A model generated the notes under the pieces. The model had not been told where the DNA came from and made no database searches. It saw only the letters and a program-made list of their open reading frames with translations. The position numbers were made by a program, and so were the translations under genes. From Homalodisca vitripennis (Eukaryota > Arthropoda > Insecta > Hemiptera > Cicadellidae), in contig NC_060210.1 of NCBI RefSeq assembly GCF_021130785.1, positions 182,144,501 through 182,208,500 of the forward strand: a stretch of 64,000 nt of DNA. Reading direction: 5' to 3'. This document shows, in pieces, positions 26,201 to 39,300 of the stretch. How positions within the stretch are numbered: the stretch's first letter is position 1; the number at the start of each line of letters is the position of its first letter.

Positions 26201-29200
26201 ATATTATTTTGAATTATAATGTACACAACAAACTAAAAAATACGGATATTCCCTTATGCCGCATTTAACACAATGAGGATGCTATGGACATATCAATATA
26301 CTGCAATTTACGGGTTAAAACAACATTATTTACTGAAATTAGTATGTACCATTGCAATGTATGTCTATTGCATTCATTGTTATAAATTTATGAAAAACAT
26401 AAAACTCTTGAATTTTGACATATTGTGTGTGTTTGAATGTTGCTTTATGTACCTGAAAATGTTTAGTCTTTCCCGGGGTAGCGGAGACAGAAACCTTCTT
26501 GTCCTTGAGTATCGCATTGATGGTAGAGCTCTTGCCTACGTTGGGGTAACCCACGAGTCCGACCGTTGTTACTCCCCTCATCACCCGGGGATGGTCCTGT
26601 GGCAGCAACCTCTTAAATAGAGCAATCAGCTCTTCTCGACCCAACAGCTTGGCTGAGTTTTTTCCTAGAGATAAAACACTCATGTCACATCAAAATGTTA
26701 CAGTGAAATCTTTAACTAAAATCATAAGAACACCAGAGAAACTCGTTATTTTGCCATACCATTAAAGACTGAAACATCTTCGTCTCCAATAACCTCTTCT
26801 TCTTCTTCCGTTTCGTATTCACTGTCATTGCCTTCATCCTCCTGCTCTTCTTCCTCTTCACTCTGAAAACAGAAGGCAGGCAGCTCTTACTAACACTCAT
26901 GTTCTACTGTACAACCTGCTTACTTAACCCTTTAATCGCTGTAGACAAGTATACTCGCAAGCACACCACTTGCCACTACCCCTACTGTAGAGTATTCTCG
27001 TACTGCACCATCGGCCCTCTGGCAAAGTCAAGTGATCTATCTAGCAAAGGCACCAATTATCTAATGTCTGTTCTAGTTGGCCAAGATGTGGGGCAACTGT
27101 TGTGTGGGGTGGCAGGAGTAGAAAAAAGAAATTTGACGTCATTATTGTTCAACTAAAAAACTACGATTATTTTCTAAGAAGTATACCGTAACTTAGTTTA
27201 TATTGTATAATAACCTGATGCATTACTAAAATGTTTTTGTTCGTTTGAAAAAATTAATGTAGTTCTTTAGTAAAACAACTGGAATAAACTGTCTAAATTA
27301 TATCCCAATCAAAACAGGCTGATACACAAGAATTTTTTTGACAGAGATGAAATCAAAATACACAAGAAAATAATTATATACATCATATATGATTACATAA
27401 ATTCCAAAGAATAACATTTTTACAGTTGTTGGCGCTATATCATTTGGGCAGTTCATAAAAAACACAATACAACTGGCTCAGCTGCCCGCATAATATACTG
27501 CGATCAAAGGGTTAAATACATAATTCAATAAAAACGTCTCTCAATTTTAACCAACCCATTTTCATTTAAAGAAAATTATTTTAAGAAGAACATAATTTTA
27601 ATATATAATTAAATATGTGAGAATACAACAGGGAAATGTGCAAGGAATCTATTGTGAATAGTTTCCTAACGAATAACCCTTCCATAATCTTACTCATGAA
27701 GAAATTTTCCCAAGCATTGGTTCATCAGCAGTATTATTGTATTGGTTATCCTAGAAAAGCTCCAGTCCTAGTAACAAAGTCCTATGGAACAAACTCTCCA
27801 AAGTTTAACAGTCCTTTTGTCAAAAATATAACAAAATCTTTTATTAACCTCAGCAACAAAATCTGAAGTAGTATTTTAAATGATAGGCTAGCATGTATTA
27901 GAATTTCGTACTTCTAACTGCAAATGAATGAATGCCACACCTGTTCATCTTCTGATTGTTCCGGAATGGAGTCATCAGCAGCTAAAGTGGCAGAGAAGAA
28001 TGCGACAGTGAGCTGACAGGCGTCAAAGTATTTGGCCCAAGTGCGTCGCTGTGCGTGAGTCAAGAAGTCTGCTTTGTTCAGTATCAGCAGGTTCTGTTTC
28101 TCCCGGCCAACCTCCTTCACGTACCGCTCGAGATCTTCACACCGAAACAGAAGTGGGTTGCGTGCATCTAAGATCTGAGCAACGATGTCACTGCAAAGAT
28201 CACAAGTAAATTCTAAGTAGTGTAAATTCTTTTAATATATTCAGTTTAAAAAATTGCAAATTCCAATGTTTCCAAAGTTATGTATAGACCAGTATTCTTG
28301 AGCAGAGAAGAAATAGAAAATAAGGGTTTTGCTGTCCTGAAACAATGGCTGTCTGTCTGATATAAAAACAGTGATCACTGTATCCGTCAATATTTGCAAG
28401 TGACTAGTTCTCCAGTAACAATTTGCACCAAAATTATTTACAATATGACTTCTGTTCTATGCTTTTGATTTGTTTGCTTAATCTAGTCAACTTATAGTAA
28501 CGATGTATGAAGAATGAAACTGATATCAGACTGAATTGAATAGTAAGGAATATCAAACAATTCTCAATTACAAACAGTTATAAAAACACTTAAAGAAATA
28601 ATTTATAAATAACAACAGTTAAGAATGATCAAATACAAAATATTGATTGGCCATAAAACATTTAAATTTTCAATAATCATACCTGTATTATAGTTAAATC
28701 TAATCAAATTACATGTATAGATTATAAATGAATACTTAAGTGATGACTAATCCAAAACACCAGAGAGATCTGTGATAATACACAATCAACCTACCTTCTC
28801 TCCACTACCCTCCACAGCTGCCGCCAGAAATCCAAGTTCTTCTCATATGGTGTGAGCAGCAACCCCTCTTCATCCTGCAGTGTTGCCAACCCTCGTCTCC
28901 ATTCCAGAAACTGGTTCTTCTCCCGCAGTTGCAGCTCATCAGCCGAAATTCCTTTATCCCAAGCTGGCCTTTGGTCACATTAATAGTTGTTATTAGTAAC
29001 AATGGAAATGACCACAAATGTACAAAGATTAACCCTTTTACTGCCGGCCATTTTTTTTATCGTACCAGTCAAAATTGCCAAGGGGGAAAATCACTGTTGT
29101 GCATTCATTTACAAAAAATGCTGTATCTTTTTTATTTTTCATTAGATTTGCATGAATTTTACTTTATTTACTCGTATTTAAATGCTGTTTTTTAAATAAT

Positions 29201-32200
29201 AAAAAGAAATTTTAATTTGAAACAAACTCATTATTTAATTTTAAAAAATTATGTAAATAAAAAATAAATAAAAAAATAAAAATTGTGTTTGGCATCTGAT
29301 AATTTATTTTTAAAATTATACTAAAATTTTGAGCATGATATCATTATAAACTAGAGCAATTGCTTTAGAACATATACCAAATTTGAAGGTGCTACCTTGA
29401 AACATAGCTGCACTATGAGGATTTTCCCAAAACTGGTAGGCCTCCTCTAGGCCTACCAGTGGAAGTTGAAGGTAAACTTATCTGTGCCACATCCCCCTCA
29501 CTATCTAATAACTCCTCATTATCTGATGGTAAGATAAAGTCAGGATCGTCATCAGTGTCATCCACATCACTTTGATTGTCATCAATAGCCCTAACACTAA
29601 TATCAGAATCGTTCTCGGCATCTGAATCTGACAAATTCTGAAGGAAATCAGTTCGTCTTGCACTTGTACACCACCATCGATTAGACTGTTAATTATTGTT
29701 CCCTCACTCACAGGAGAGTTAGATGTAACTCTTTTACTCATTTTATCCTTGATCAACAAAAGTAACACTTCAAAAAACTTTCGATAACATTGTAAACAAC
29801 AACAATGAACGAAGATTTCAGTAATCTAACCCGATCATCATCTGGTTTTGACAGCTGTCTAGGTAGTTCGTCAATTCTAGTCAAAGACGACGAAAATAGA
29901 AATCCAAAGTTCTTCAAATGGCTTCTTTCATTATCCTTTCCTCCTAAACAACCAAAATACCGAATATTTCGGCATTTGAACATAACAGTAGCCAGTAACA
30001 ATAAAAAAAAACAGACGTCCGACATATCGGACGTTGGCGTTTTCGGCAAAAATGCCGACGTCCGATATGTCGGACGTCGGCAGTAAAAGGGTTAATAAAC
30101 TAAAATTTGTGATCATTTGTCTTTTAAGAGCAAATTACACAAATTGGGATGTGGACACTAACTGATATAATTATTTTGCCTCTTCTATTCTTGATAAAAT
30201 GGATTGTAACCAAAATAAAAACCAATGAGTTTTTGGTGAGAGAGTTTAGTCCCTAATCAGACTATTTGGGATAAATTGATAGCAGGAAAAGTAACAAAGT
30301 TAACCAAAACACTAGGCTATAAATGTTGCATTACTTACACAAAATAGTACAAAAAGCAGATTTTTCAGCTCTGAATGTTTCTTTCCTATATTTTTTTGTC
30401 TCTTTCTGGATAAAATGATGTTACATGTAACTGTACCAATGAAAACCAGTAAACTTTTTTGAGAGAGTTTAGTCTATAAGCAATTATTTATCCTATTGAT
30501 AGCAGAAAATAAAGAAATTTAACAAAAACATTAGGCTATAAAGGTTGCATTACTTATTCAAAATAGTATTATATAATATGAAACTTAAGTAGATTTTTCA
30601 ACTCTGAATATTTCTTTTTTTTGATTTTTTCCTTTATTCAACAAAATGTTCTACATTCTCAACATAAATATCACCACCAAATAACCAAGGGTGGTACCAC
30701 TATGTACGATAATAAATAAAAACTAGTGAGTTTTTTTAAAGAAAGTTTAGTCTATAATCAAGTTATTTAGCCTATTGATAGCAGAAAAAGCAAGACATTT
30801 AACTTAAACACTGGCCTATAACGGTTACATAAATTACTCAAAATAGTATTATGACATATGAATTATAAGCAGATTTTCAACTTTGTGTGGGGGATCACTT
30901 TTACACTTCCTGACGAATTCATGAACTTGATATTTAACTTCTCTATCTGGGTATAAATTAGTTTATAGTCTTGACCAATAGTGTTAGTCTTACCTCCTAG
31001 GAATCTTCAGCAGATTCTTAAACTCAGAATGTTTTTTCTCTACATTTTTCCTCTCGTCTGTGGTGAGCAGTCCTACACCGACTGCAGGGTTCACAAATTT
31101 GATGTTTAACTTTTCTGCCTGAGGATAAATCAGAATCGGTGTTAGTATTGGAAACAGTTCAGGTATATGTTTAGTTGTATTTGATATCTCACATTTAAAA
31201 TGTATCGATTACAATTATCTCTCAATTTATTGATACATTACCTGGAATTCAGTGCCTGCCAGCTCGGCAGTAGACAGGAACTCTTGGAAGGAGCTCTCCT
31301 CGGTGACTGATTGCAGGTTGAGTCGTCCCCATTCATAACCATCATTCAACTCAGAGGTGTGTAACTGAAACATCAAGGGAGAATAATATATATACGGTTG
31401 TTTTAAAGGCAATCTCTGTTAAGACTATATAAAACACTGTATACAGAAAATGTATTGTGTACACCTTAAAATTGATATATCTATTATTTTTATCCTACAG
31501 ACCGATTTAAATATTTTCCAATATCAGAAATAGTTCTGCACACTGCAATGATAGTCAACTGAATAACAACCTGGTTCGTCTTCATAGTACTTTGGTGGCC
31601 GCTTATTATACTGCAGCCAATGCGATTGTAGTATATGTATGATTGTTTGTTTAGCCAGCCTCTTACTGGTGTAACCAAAAACAGTTACTGATATATTTTT
31701 TATCACAACATAGTTAATGGATGGAAAATGTTTGTGTTGAAAATTGCAAGTGAGTTACAAGGATGAAACCTATCCTATCTAGGGCAAATACATTGGTCTT
31801 GGAAAAAGAACAAAAACTTATCTAACATAATACCATCCTACCCGAGGGCAGAGTTAAGGTATTATCTGGGTATGTATTGTCCTCAGGTAGGGTGGTTTGC
31901 TCTAAGGAGGGCTGTTTGTTCTCAGGCAGGGTGGTTGAACCACATAACTGATAGTCAGATTGATTAGGAAAATTGTGTAATTTTTTCTTAAGACAAATCT
32001 ACTTGCGAACAAAGATAGCATAGGACTGCTGTAGATAAAATTTACCAAGCGTTGCAATTGATAACTTACGAATTTTGTTGATATTTTAGTAAGATACTTT
32101 TATGAAAAGCCTGGTATAGTGCACGCTTAATGTATCGAACACGTTACATATTAGTTGCACATAATCACGTAAAATACTTACCATAGATCTATTACCAGAT

Positions 32201-32274
32201 TTATGCCTTGATCCAAATCTATCTTTTATAAGTGATCGACCAAGAGAATCCCCAGATTGTTTTTTCTTCCCCAT
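20247..32274 (-). CDS. Lsg1: LSG1, large-subunit GTPase (Drosophila Ns3)
   Basis: LSG1 is a cytoplasmic GTPase that releases the export adaptor NMD3 from pre-60S subunits. Coding exons in transcript order: 32274-32182, 31364-31242, 31118-30994, 28968-28795, 28190-27941, 26862-26760, 26664-26453, 25093-24826, 22728-22529, 21027-20912, 20364-20247. All are GT-AG and phases close to 593 aa (human 658, fly about 606). The G motifs are circularly permuted, as expected: NKAD (G4) 210-213, SA (G5) 238-239, GYPNVGKSS (G1) 328-336, TPGKTKHFQ (G2) about 352-360, DCPG (G3) 372-375. An acidic linker, shorter than in human, spans about 241-289. The N-terminus (HTSELNDGYEWGRLNLQSV) and C-terminus (basic NKKEKLRRLYRHLD) match the family. 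Start is the only ATG giving MGKKK. The last exon needs an acceptor ending TTTAG; a CAG 8 nt further on would shift frame and stop. Diverges from VPS33A. Confidence 0.97.
21185..21560. repeat. Possible dispersed repeat in LSG1 intron 9
   Basis: The stretch begins around CTAGCTGATTCCCGCGGCTT and CGCACGC, a GC-rich motif that I associate with common arthropod interspersed repeats. It ends near CAGCGTCACTTGGTGGCGAG. Boundaries and family cannot be fixed by eye. The 64-codon frame at 21241-21435 is not convincing as a gene. LSG1 introns 9 and 10 otherwise show nothing recognisable. Confidence 0.3.
23700..23754. repeat. Solo TTAA-type terminus
   Basis: An AAGGGTTAA end (TTAA 23751-23754) preceded by GGCCTGCCATCTGAT and TGACTGTCATTTC has the look of a right TTAA-element terminus, but no left partner was found in LSG1 intron 8. 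Confidence 0.3.
26924..27515. mobile_element. TTAA-flanked piggyBac-like MITE
   Basis: TTAA at 26924-26927 and 27512-27515, with inverted termini TTAACCCTTTAATCGC (left) and TTAACCCTTTGATCGC (right, other strand), one mismatch. The element is 592 bp with no recognisable transposase segment. Near the right end GGGCAG (about 27448) and CTGCCC (27482) could pair across about 30 nt, a weaker version of the subterminal palindrome seen in related elements. It lies in LSG1 intron 5, 62 bp upstream in transcript terms from exon 6 (26862). Confidence 0.8.
29029..30095 (-). mobile_element. TTAA-flanked piggyBac-like element, internally deleted
   Basis: TTAA at 29029-29032 and 30092-30095. Inverted termini TTAACCCTTTTACTGCCG are identical for about 18 bp. 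The right side has two 20-bp near-palindromes at 30015-30034 and 30058-30077, each with arms ACGTCCGA and TCGGACGT; the two copies are exact reverse complements of each other. On the minus strand, reading inward from the right end, a broken transposase N-terminus follows (29413-29740). The catalytic domain is absent. Inserted in LSG1 intron 3, ending about 60 bp before the exon 4 acceptor in transcript terms. Confidence 0.85.
29413..29740 (-). pseudogene. piggyBac-like transposase, N-terminal acidic fragment
   Basis: The minus-strand frame beginning at 29740 reads MSKRVTSNSPVSEGTIINSL and onward to about QDELIS. The protein then continues in another frame as LSDSDAENDSDISVRAIDD and an acidic run (DDTDDDPDF), ending at 29413. 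A Ser/Thr-rich opening followed by Asp/Glu repeats is what piggyBac-family transposases have before the DDE domain. One frameshift separates the two parts, and nothing of the catalytic domain follows before the element end, so this is a decayed remnant. Confidence 0.65.
30170..30900. repeat. Three diverged copies of a ~220-280 bp direct repeat
   Basis: A block containing TTTAGTC(C/T)(A/C)TAA, TTTGGGATAAATTGATAGCAG or its variants, AACACTAGGCTATAAA and TTGCATTACTTA recurs near 30250, 30470 and 30750. Copies differ by many substitutions and indels. It sits between the TTAA element and LSG1 exon 3, in intron 3. No coding content. Confidence 0.7.
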
Positions 32275-33989
32275 TCTGAATTATGAACAAAAGTTTCAAG
32301 TTCACTACTTGTTTTAACCTCAAATCAACAAACACAAAACGTGTACCCTGCGCCTGCCTACTGTTATTTTGACAGCAGACAGCTACATCTCAATATTGGT
32401 ACACCTGATTCCACTAATAGATTTGTTTGCTAGCTTGGAAAGGCTATTTGGAAAAATGTGTTTTTTATCTGAGGGTCCTAGCGTACGTATGTCTGTACGT
32501 AAGTGTGCTCAAAGTAGGATTTTTATTGTTTATGTGCTGTTCAAGAATATACCACTATAGTATAGTAGAAGGTTATCGCCTTCTAGTAGTATACTGAACA
32601 TTGGTCATCATAATTCAACTCAACACTCACGACACCAATCCATCATATGCTCAGTGTACACCAAGTTCGAATTGTTTATCTTGATACAGATTTAATGGTT
32701 ACAGTACATTTTAAAATAGTAAATCAATTTTAAAAACATTATTAAATACGTCAGTTTGAGAGCAGTGAACGTGTAAGTTAGTTCAATCAAATTTTGGTTA
32801 GTAAAATATATATTTTTTAATTTTAAATTTACAACCCTTCAAGATAATTCACCTAAAAATAAAAAAGTGGATAACATTTTTTTATCACTCCACAAAGAAT
32901 TACAGGCATTTACAATAGGAAATTAAGGCAATTTCGTAATCAGCCCCAAATATAAAGAACTGATACAACGGTACATCTGTTTGAGACGTAAATTCAATTA
33001 CATTATAAAAAATGTAAAAAATATTTAACTCAGAATAAAATTTATTAGTGCCCTACTAACAGATTTACGATTGACGTCAAATGATTTATTATGCTTGTTC
33101 TTGTCTGAGTTGCGAAATATTTCTCTGTAGAGGTTCAAGGCGCACTGCCAATATTAAACATAGAAAAATAAGCTTTAAAATTATAGAATAGTAAACTATT
33201 CATGCAAATATCCATTCCTTCAAATATAATAAAGACTGCTCAACTCTATTTGTTGCTCCAAATAGAGCTTCTATCGTTGTAACAGCCGTTCTAGTAGACC
33301 TTGCACTGTCTATATCGTATGAGAGGAATGCGTTTGGAGATATAGTTATAAAACAGTGTTCCATCTTGTTTTTATTAGTTGATTCAAATGCAATAATTAA
33401 TTGATTAACCTCTTGAGTGAAGAAGAGTGCATTATTATTAAACAGAAGATTCCACTATTTTTTTGTGAAAATATATGGGGTAACTTCCAAATTTATAACA
33501 TTAAAATAATATAATGTTTTTGTAATCATGTTTAAATTTACGGTTTTGATCTAATATAATCGTTGTACAAAGATTATACGAATAAAGAATAAGTGGGTTT
33601 TAAGTCAGATCAAGTCACGTAACTCCTCTGTGGCTTGAGCAGCTTTTAAATCGGAAAGGAGAAGAGAAAAACTGAATTCAAATTACTGCTCTCTCATACT
33701 GTGTTGGTGGAGGATCAGTACTGTAATTATACATCAGGTATACATGGTTTTTTCAATTAATCTCATTCTTGATTTCACAACAAGGTAAAGAATTACCAAG
33801 TATTATATACATATACTGTAGAATTAACCACAAGAAAAATGAGAATTAATTGTATTGTACAACAAATTTTCCGATAATTATCTATTTGTAATTTTTAAAC
33901 GAACCTGGTAACATCTACAATATAAACTGCGTACGCGTACATCAGGTTGCACTACAAATTTATTAACAAACCCCCACCTTTCCGGTTCT

Positions 33990-34150
33990 AACAACAAGGT
34001 AGGAGTGTTGCACACCACATGGAATTTCATTCTCGAGGTGTGTTACAGTCGGATAGAAAGATAATCACACAAAAAAAAATTATGGTTGCCTGTAAAGTCG
34101 GTTTTACGGGCGAAGATTTTACGTGACAACGTCTTTTTTTCGGTAGAATA
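33990..34150. repeat. Dispersed repeat with TTTACGTGACAACGTC
   Basis: Contains GGTTGCCTGTAAAGTCGG, TTTTACGGGCGAAG and ATTTTACGTGACAACGTC. A related, inverted block (AAGACGTTGTCACGTCAAAA) is at about 34882-34901, so the two may be ends of one element or two insertions in opposite orientation. I associate this motif with insect interspersed repeats, but the family is not determined. Confidence 0.45.
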
Positions 34151-34699
34151 TTTATTGATATGAATATTATTAAATTGCAACAATAGGAACAAGGAATTGA
34201 ATGAAAATAAGAATTGCACAAATTTTAACTATAGAAATATATTTTGTTTACTAAAACATTGTACATAATTTGAAATTAATTAAATTTGTTATTGTAAAAT
34301 GGTAAAGTTGAATAAAACATTTACTAAAATTGGAATTTGAAATTCTTGCTAAACACAGTTAAATTCTAACTCCGCGCGTGGTGATTGGTCGGTTTAGTTC
34401 GTTTGTTCGGGGTCGCACTGTTATGACAGGTTAGAGGTATAATTTGTTATTTTAAATGTTTTGACTAGCAATACGCGCTGTTTCTTCTCAATCGACTGAA
34501 TTACGATTGATTGCAGAGTGATTTAAACTAATAATTTACTTAACACTATCAACATTTGTCAATAGTATGACATAACCTATAAACTCAGTTTCTCAACTTT
34601 TGTGTCAATCTAACAATTAATCAATCAATCATAGTTTACGATAATGAAATATCAGTGTACAATCATTTACCTTTATTGTTGTAGTTGTTGTAAATGACG

Positions 34700-34960
34700 A
34701 ATCTAAGCACTCCACATTTTTCACGAATAAACATAGTTATCTGCTTTATCCCGTGCGGCGGACCCACAGTTATCTGCTTTATCCCGTGCGGATCCCGTGC
34801 GGCGGACCAACTGGACGGGCATCGTAACGTTACCGGGCGTTACACTTTTTTCATGAGTGACTCCGAGCCGCAACCTAATTTAAGACGTTGTCACGTCAAA
34901 AGAGGTGTATACATACCCCGGTGGAGAGAAGAGAAATAACTGTGTCAGCCTAGGCTTCAA
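34700..34960. repeat. GC-rich dispersed repeat with internal duplication
   Basis: The segment TTATCTGCTTTATCCCGTGC occurs twice within 45 nt (about 34737 and 34770). It is followed by GCGGACC, ACGTTACCGGGCGTTAC and the ACGTTGTCACGTC motif that is inverted relative to 34120-34145. The 81-codon open frame at 34694-34939 is a by-product of GC content. Confidence 0.5.
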
Positions 34961-36381
34961 CGACCCTCAGCCAAATTCCACAGTTGGGCATGCGTCATCA
35001 TAGAACTCTCATTTTTGTATGTAGAAGTGAAGTTTCACGCAAACATTTAATGTCTACATATGAAATAGTTCTTGAAATTTCTTGCCACAAGATACATTCG
35101 CCATTTTTTGTTCGTTAAGTTTTTGTTTCATAATAGAGTGTCTAAAAATCAAGGTTCCTGAGAGTTCGAGAGGTTACTACACCACAATAGTGCGCTAAAA
35201 TCAAATCTTGTCACCAAATCCTAATACAAGATTTTCGATTTCTTATTATTTTATTTTGTTAATAAAGGCCACATGTTGAAATTTCATATAGTTGTACTAG
35301 TTTGTTTATATATTATTAAATTACTCTTCCTTTACCATCATAATTGCCCTTAAGGCCAGAGTAAAACTATTTGCTAACGCCCATCAGCCAAATCCTATAG
35401 AGTGACAAGCACTATCATCGGTTTAAGTGTTGCATAATATAGAAATGAAGCTTTTTACAGAATTAAAAGTCATTTAGTATTTTAGAAAATCGTGAGGAAA
35501 AACAGACAGAAATTAAATCTTGCATCCTCTTAGTCATAGGCTTCGCTGACGCTCAGCTAATGACGCTTCTGTTCTATTTTCCATAAAACAAATAATATTG
35601 TACCACTGATTCCCGAATTTATAAATAAGCTGTTAATCATGCAAAGTTTTTATTTACATACAATGTTCTAAATTTATAACCATTACAGCAATAAAAATTG
35701 TATATCTTAATATAGCAAGGAGGTATTGTTTAACATATTGTGAGTGATTGCAGTTTATTTTAAGTTTTAAAGTGAGTATATTGTGCACATGAAATTGGCA
35801 GTCCGGTTTATACAATTGAATTTGAACACTCTGCAGTCCTACAGAATCATCCCTAGATAAATTCTAATCTATTACTAATTTAAAAGAACAAAAATAAGTG
35901 CATTTAAAATAAGGCAATAATTTAAACTAACTTAAATTTAATGAAAAAAAAATTAATGTAACGTAAATTACTTTATTGATCTAACAATAATGAAAATAGT
36001 CAGTTAAAATTAAAAAGTTTTAAAGTTTCTCTGCAATATAGAGAACAGTGAAACATAATGATAAATCGTCAAAGCCTGCGTGTATGCAAATAGAAAAAAA
36101 TTAGTGTCAAGAAAACGACATTCAACATATTGATATTGCCTATTTATTTATTCAAAAATAAAAATTGTATCTTGTTCGTATCTGTATTGATATCGTTGTT
36201 TTGTTTCCTTTGATTAGTTGTGTATGAAGAAATTGTTTTATTTCTTTTCTTGTGGTACAATAATACGAATTTATAAAGTTTACAACTTGTGCAGTTATTT
36301 TGAGATAAATAATTTGTTGCTTCACTATCAAAAACAGTTTTTAGACCCCTTTTTAGGTTAGTTTATAGAGTGTAACTGAAC

Positions 36382-39300
36382 ATGACAAATCATCTGTCTG
36401 GAGGAAAAGCAAATATAGCTCTACTTCAAGAATGGATTAGAAGTGAATTGCTGACACTAGTTGACAAATGTGATGGAAATAAGGTATATTGATAACAAAC
36501 ATATGGACTTAAATGATAAGTGGTGTCTCTGGTTTTTATACCTATTTAGACAATGTTTTTTTATTTAGCCCAGCCTCTTGTTGTAGGATAATCTTGTTTT
36601 ACGCTATTTTGAACTGTTTTAAGGATTGTTATCAAACCATTTCATATATACATTTTTTTCCTACTTTGATATTATATAATAATCATACGATAAAAGAATT
36701 ATAATACATTAACAAGAATAGTAATACATTACAATACAAAAATTAACAATAGGTATAACATTAAAAAATAACAAAACCAAATTTAGTCTTGGCCTACATA
36801 TCAGACCAGATAGCAGTGTGCAACCTCTTTTTTGAAATGGAGGTTCGGAAAGGATTATCCCCAGAAAGGTGGACTTCCCTGAAGTACAAAAATCTTAAAG
36901 ATTGCCTGCTAGAGAGTGTCGGTATTCCATTCCTCAACTCCTCTGACCAAACGCCAATAACTTTCAATCTCATATTCACCGTCTTTTTTTAAATTCTCAC
37001 AAATCATTGTTTTGTAATAATTGAAAAGGGTCATTTTGTGGTTATATAAGAAAGAAAGAAAGAAACTTTATTTCTCACAAATAAAAAAAAGACAGATACG
37101 ATTTTATAATATTATACAGACTAACCAAAAAAACATTACATTTACTTACACATAAACAATATATACATATGCAACTACAACTACTATTACACTATACATT
37201 ACTATGAGAAATAAAGAGAAAAATCTCCAAGGCAAAGCCTGTTTGGAGTTATAAATATCATAAAATTAACATAAAACTAGCAGCTTTACAAACAGTACAG
37301 TAATATTCTTAGCAAAACTTATTTATTTTTAATCTGAGTGAAGTTCGTGAAAAACTAAATTAATACAAAAATCTTAACTAGACATAAAATAATCTACTAT
37401 ACATAAAATAATCAACTAAGCCTATATGTAAAAAATTAAACAAACAAACATGGAGAACATAATGAAAATAACTAGAACATAATTAGATGATGCATTATTA
37501 GCATTATTGGAAACAGATTACAAGGAAAGGAAACAATCTCATTTTAAACATTAATTTTAAAAAGTACTTCTTCAATATCCTTCATAGACAATAGCCACTT
37601 TTTAAGCTGTTTGAGAAAAATATAAATTGAATATTGACTCTTTATATGCTGCGGTAACAGATTAAAAAGTTTTGGTGCTAAAACACTGATATTTGTGTAA
37701 TGTGCTTCTTGTTATCTATGATTTTCACCATTATCTGCACCTGATAGCTCATCTGTGTTCAGAACAGCTTAGTATAGCACCAACAACTGTCTCGTTGCCT
37801 TCACTGGCTTCTGGATAACCATGGCATCCATTATTCTACTGTGGCGCATTACCTCTAATACCTTCAATTAGTTTTTAAAGTTTTTTATGTGTTTTATTGT
37901 GGATTACGTGAACAGTTAAACTATTGAGAAATTAAGTTATTCCTTTTTAATTGATTGTGTATTTTTCATAGTAACAATATGAGTGTGTCGTGTTATTGTG
38001 TGTAATTTTTAAATCAAGAAAAGATATTTTTGTGTGACCAGTAGTTACCAAGTAGTTTTTAGTAGGTTGTACGCACATCCGAAATTAGGAAGTTTTGGGT
38101 ACGTTAGTTTTGCTTATTTATTAAACTTATGTTTTTTTTACACAAACTATTTGTTTGTAGAAAGTTTGGTTAAATTTGTTTACATTAATTTCAAATTTAC
38201 TTTTATCCACACCAGTCATGAGATTCGCATTTTTAACCAATTCATTGCAATCATTCTCCTACACAAAACAGTATAAGGTTTTAGGGATGAAAATAACAAA
38301 TATGAATTTTAGAACATTAAAAGTGGAACTACTTTTCTTGTAAAATAGTAGGATGTTATGGTTAGGTGAATGTACAATATTTGTTTGCTTTTTCAAGTTG
38401 CATTTCCTAGCTATCAGTAATGACTGGAGGCATTTATGATCAGACCTCTAGAATTTGATCCTTTAGTGATAGGTACTATCTGAAGAGATGTAGTCTGTCA
38501 CAATTCCGGTGGTGCTGCACCAAAAGTGCTGGCAGATCCAACGCTGATGATGGCTGAAGGCACTTGTATCAGGCTGATATGAAATTTTTTCCTCAAAATG
38601 TCTAAAACAGAAACGTCTTTAATTTGCATAAAATCACATTTTTTCAGCATTATTGTTATTTTACGTATCGAAATATGGCAAATGGCTGGTGTCATTAGCA
38701 GTCAATTCAAGGTTGACTCACAGTGATAGGAAGACCATGTGATGCCCAGCACAGATGTAAGAACAAAGAAATATTACTCTGCACGAGGAAAGTCGTTCCA
38801 CTTCTTATGTTCTATAACTCTGTTATTCATCATTTTTACCCCTTGAAACCTTATATTGTTCTGTTTATGGTGACAATAGCAATACGTTAATAACACGAAA
38901 TTCGTTTTTTGTCACTCTGGGCATTAATTTCATATTTATCATCAATAAGTACTAATGAAATAAAGGTGAAGAAATGCTTAAAAAGAATAAAGAAATACAT
39001 TTTCATCTAAAGGGAGAAAATCTCTCTTGGTTAGGATAGTAAGCTCTTTTCTACATACGTACTTATGGATTTATCTACTAGTACTGTACAGCTTAATAAC
39101 AAATTGTAGATAGGGAGAGAGGCCTTCTCATCAACATCGCTTCCTTTTGGAAGACGGAAAACAAGGACCGATCGTCATAATGAAATATAATTTTTACAGT
39201 AAGTCAAATAAAGTCTGTTATTTTTAATAATGTAGTATTTTAGGTTCCTGGTTAGAAAAACTTCCGAAAATAATGGCCTCCGGATAATACCAGTATTTCT

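Larger units (their letters stand above)
32275..36381. other. Divergent intergenic region LSG1 / VPS33A
   Basis: This 4.1 kb must contain both promoters and 5' UTRs, but I cannot place a start site from sequence alone. Two repeat blocks sit at 33990-34150 and 34700-34960. A motif with TCAGCCAAAT(T/C)C recurs near 34966 and 35385, with a weaker form near 35555, each followed by a GAAGTTT/GAAGCTTT block, suggesting a diverged tandem or dispersed repeat. No further gene is seen. Confidence 0.5.

Noticed and set aside
26273..26620. 115-codon + frame
   Set aside because: Antisense to LSG1 exon 7 (GYPNVGKSS) plus adjacent intron.
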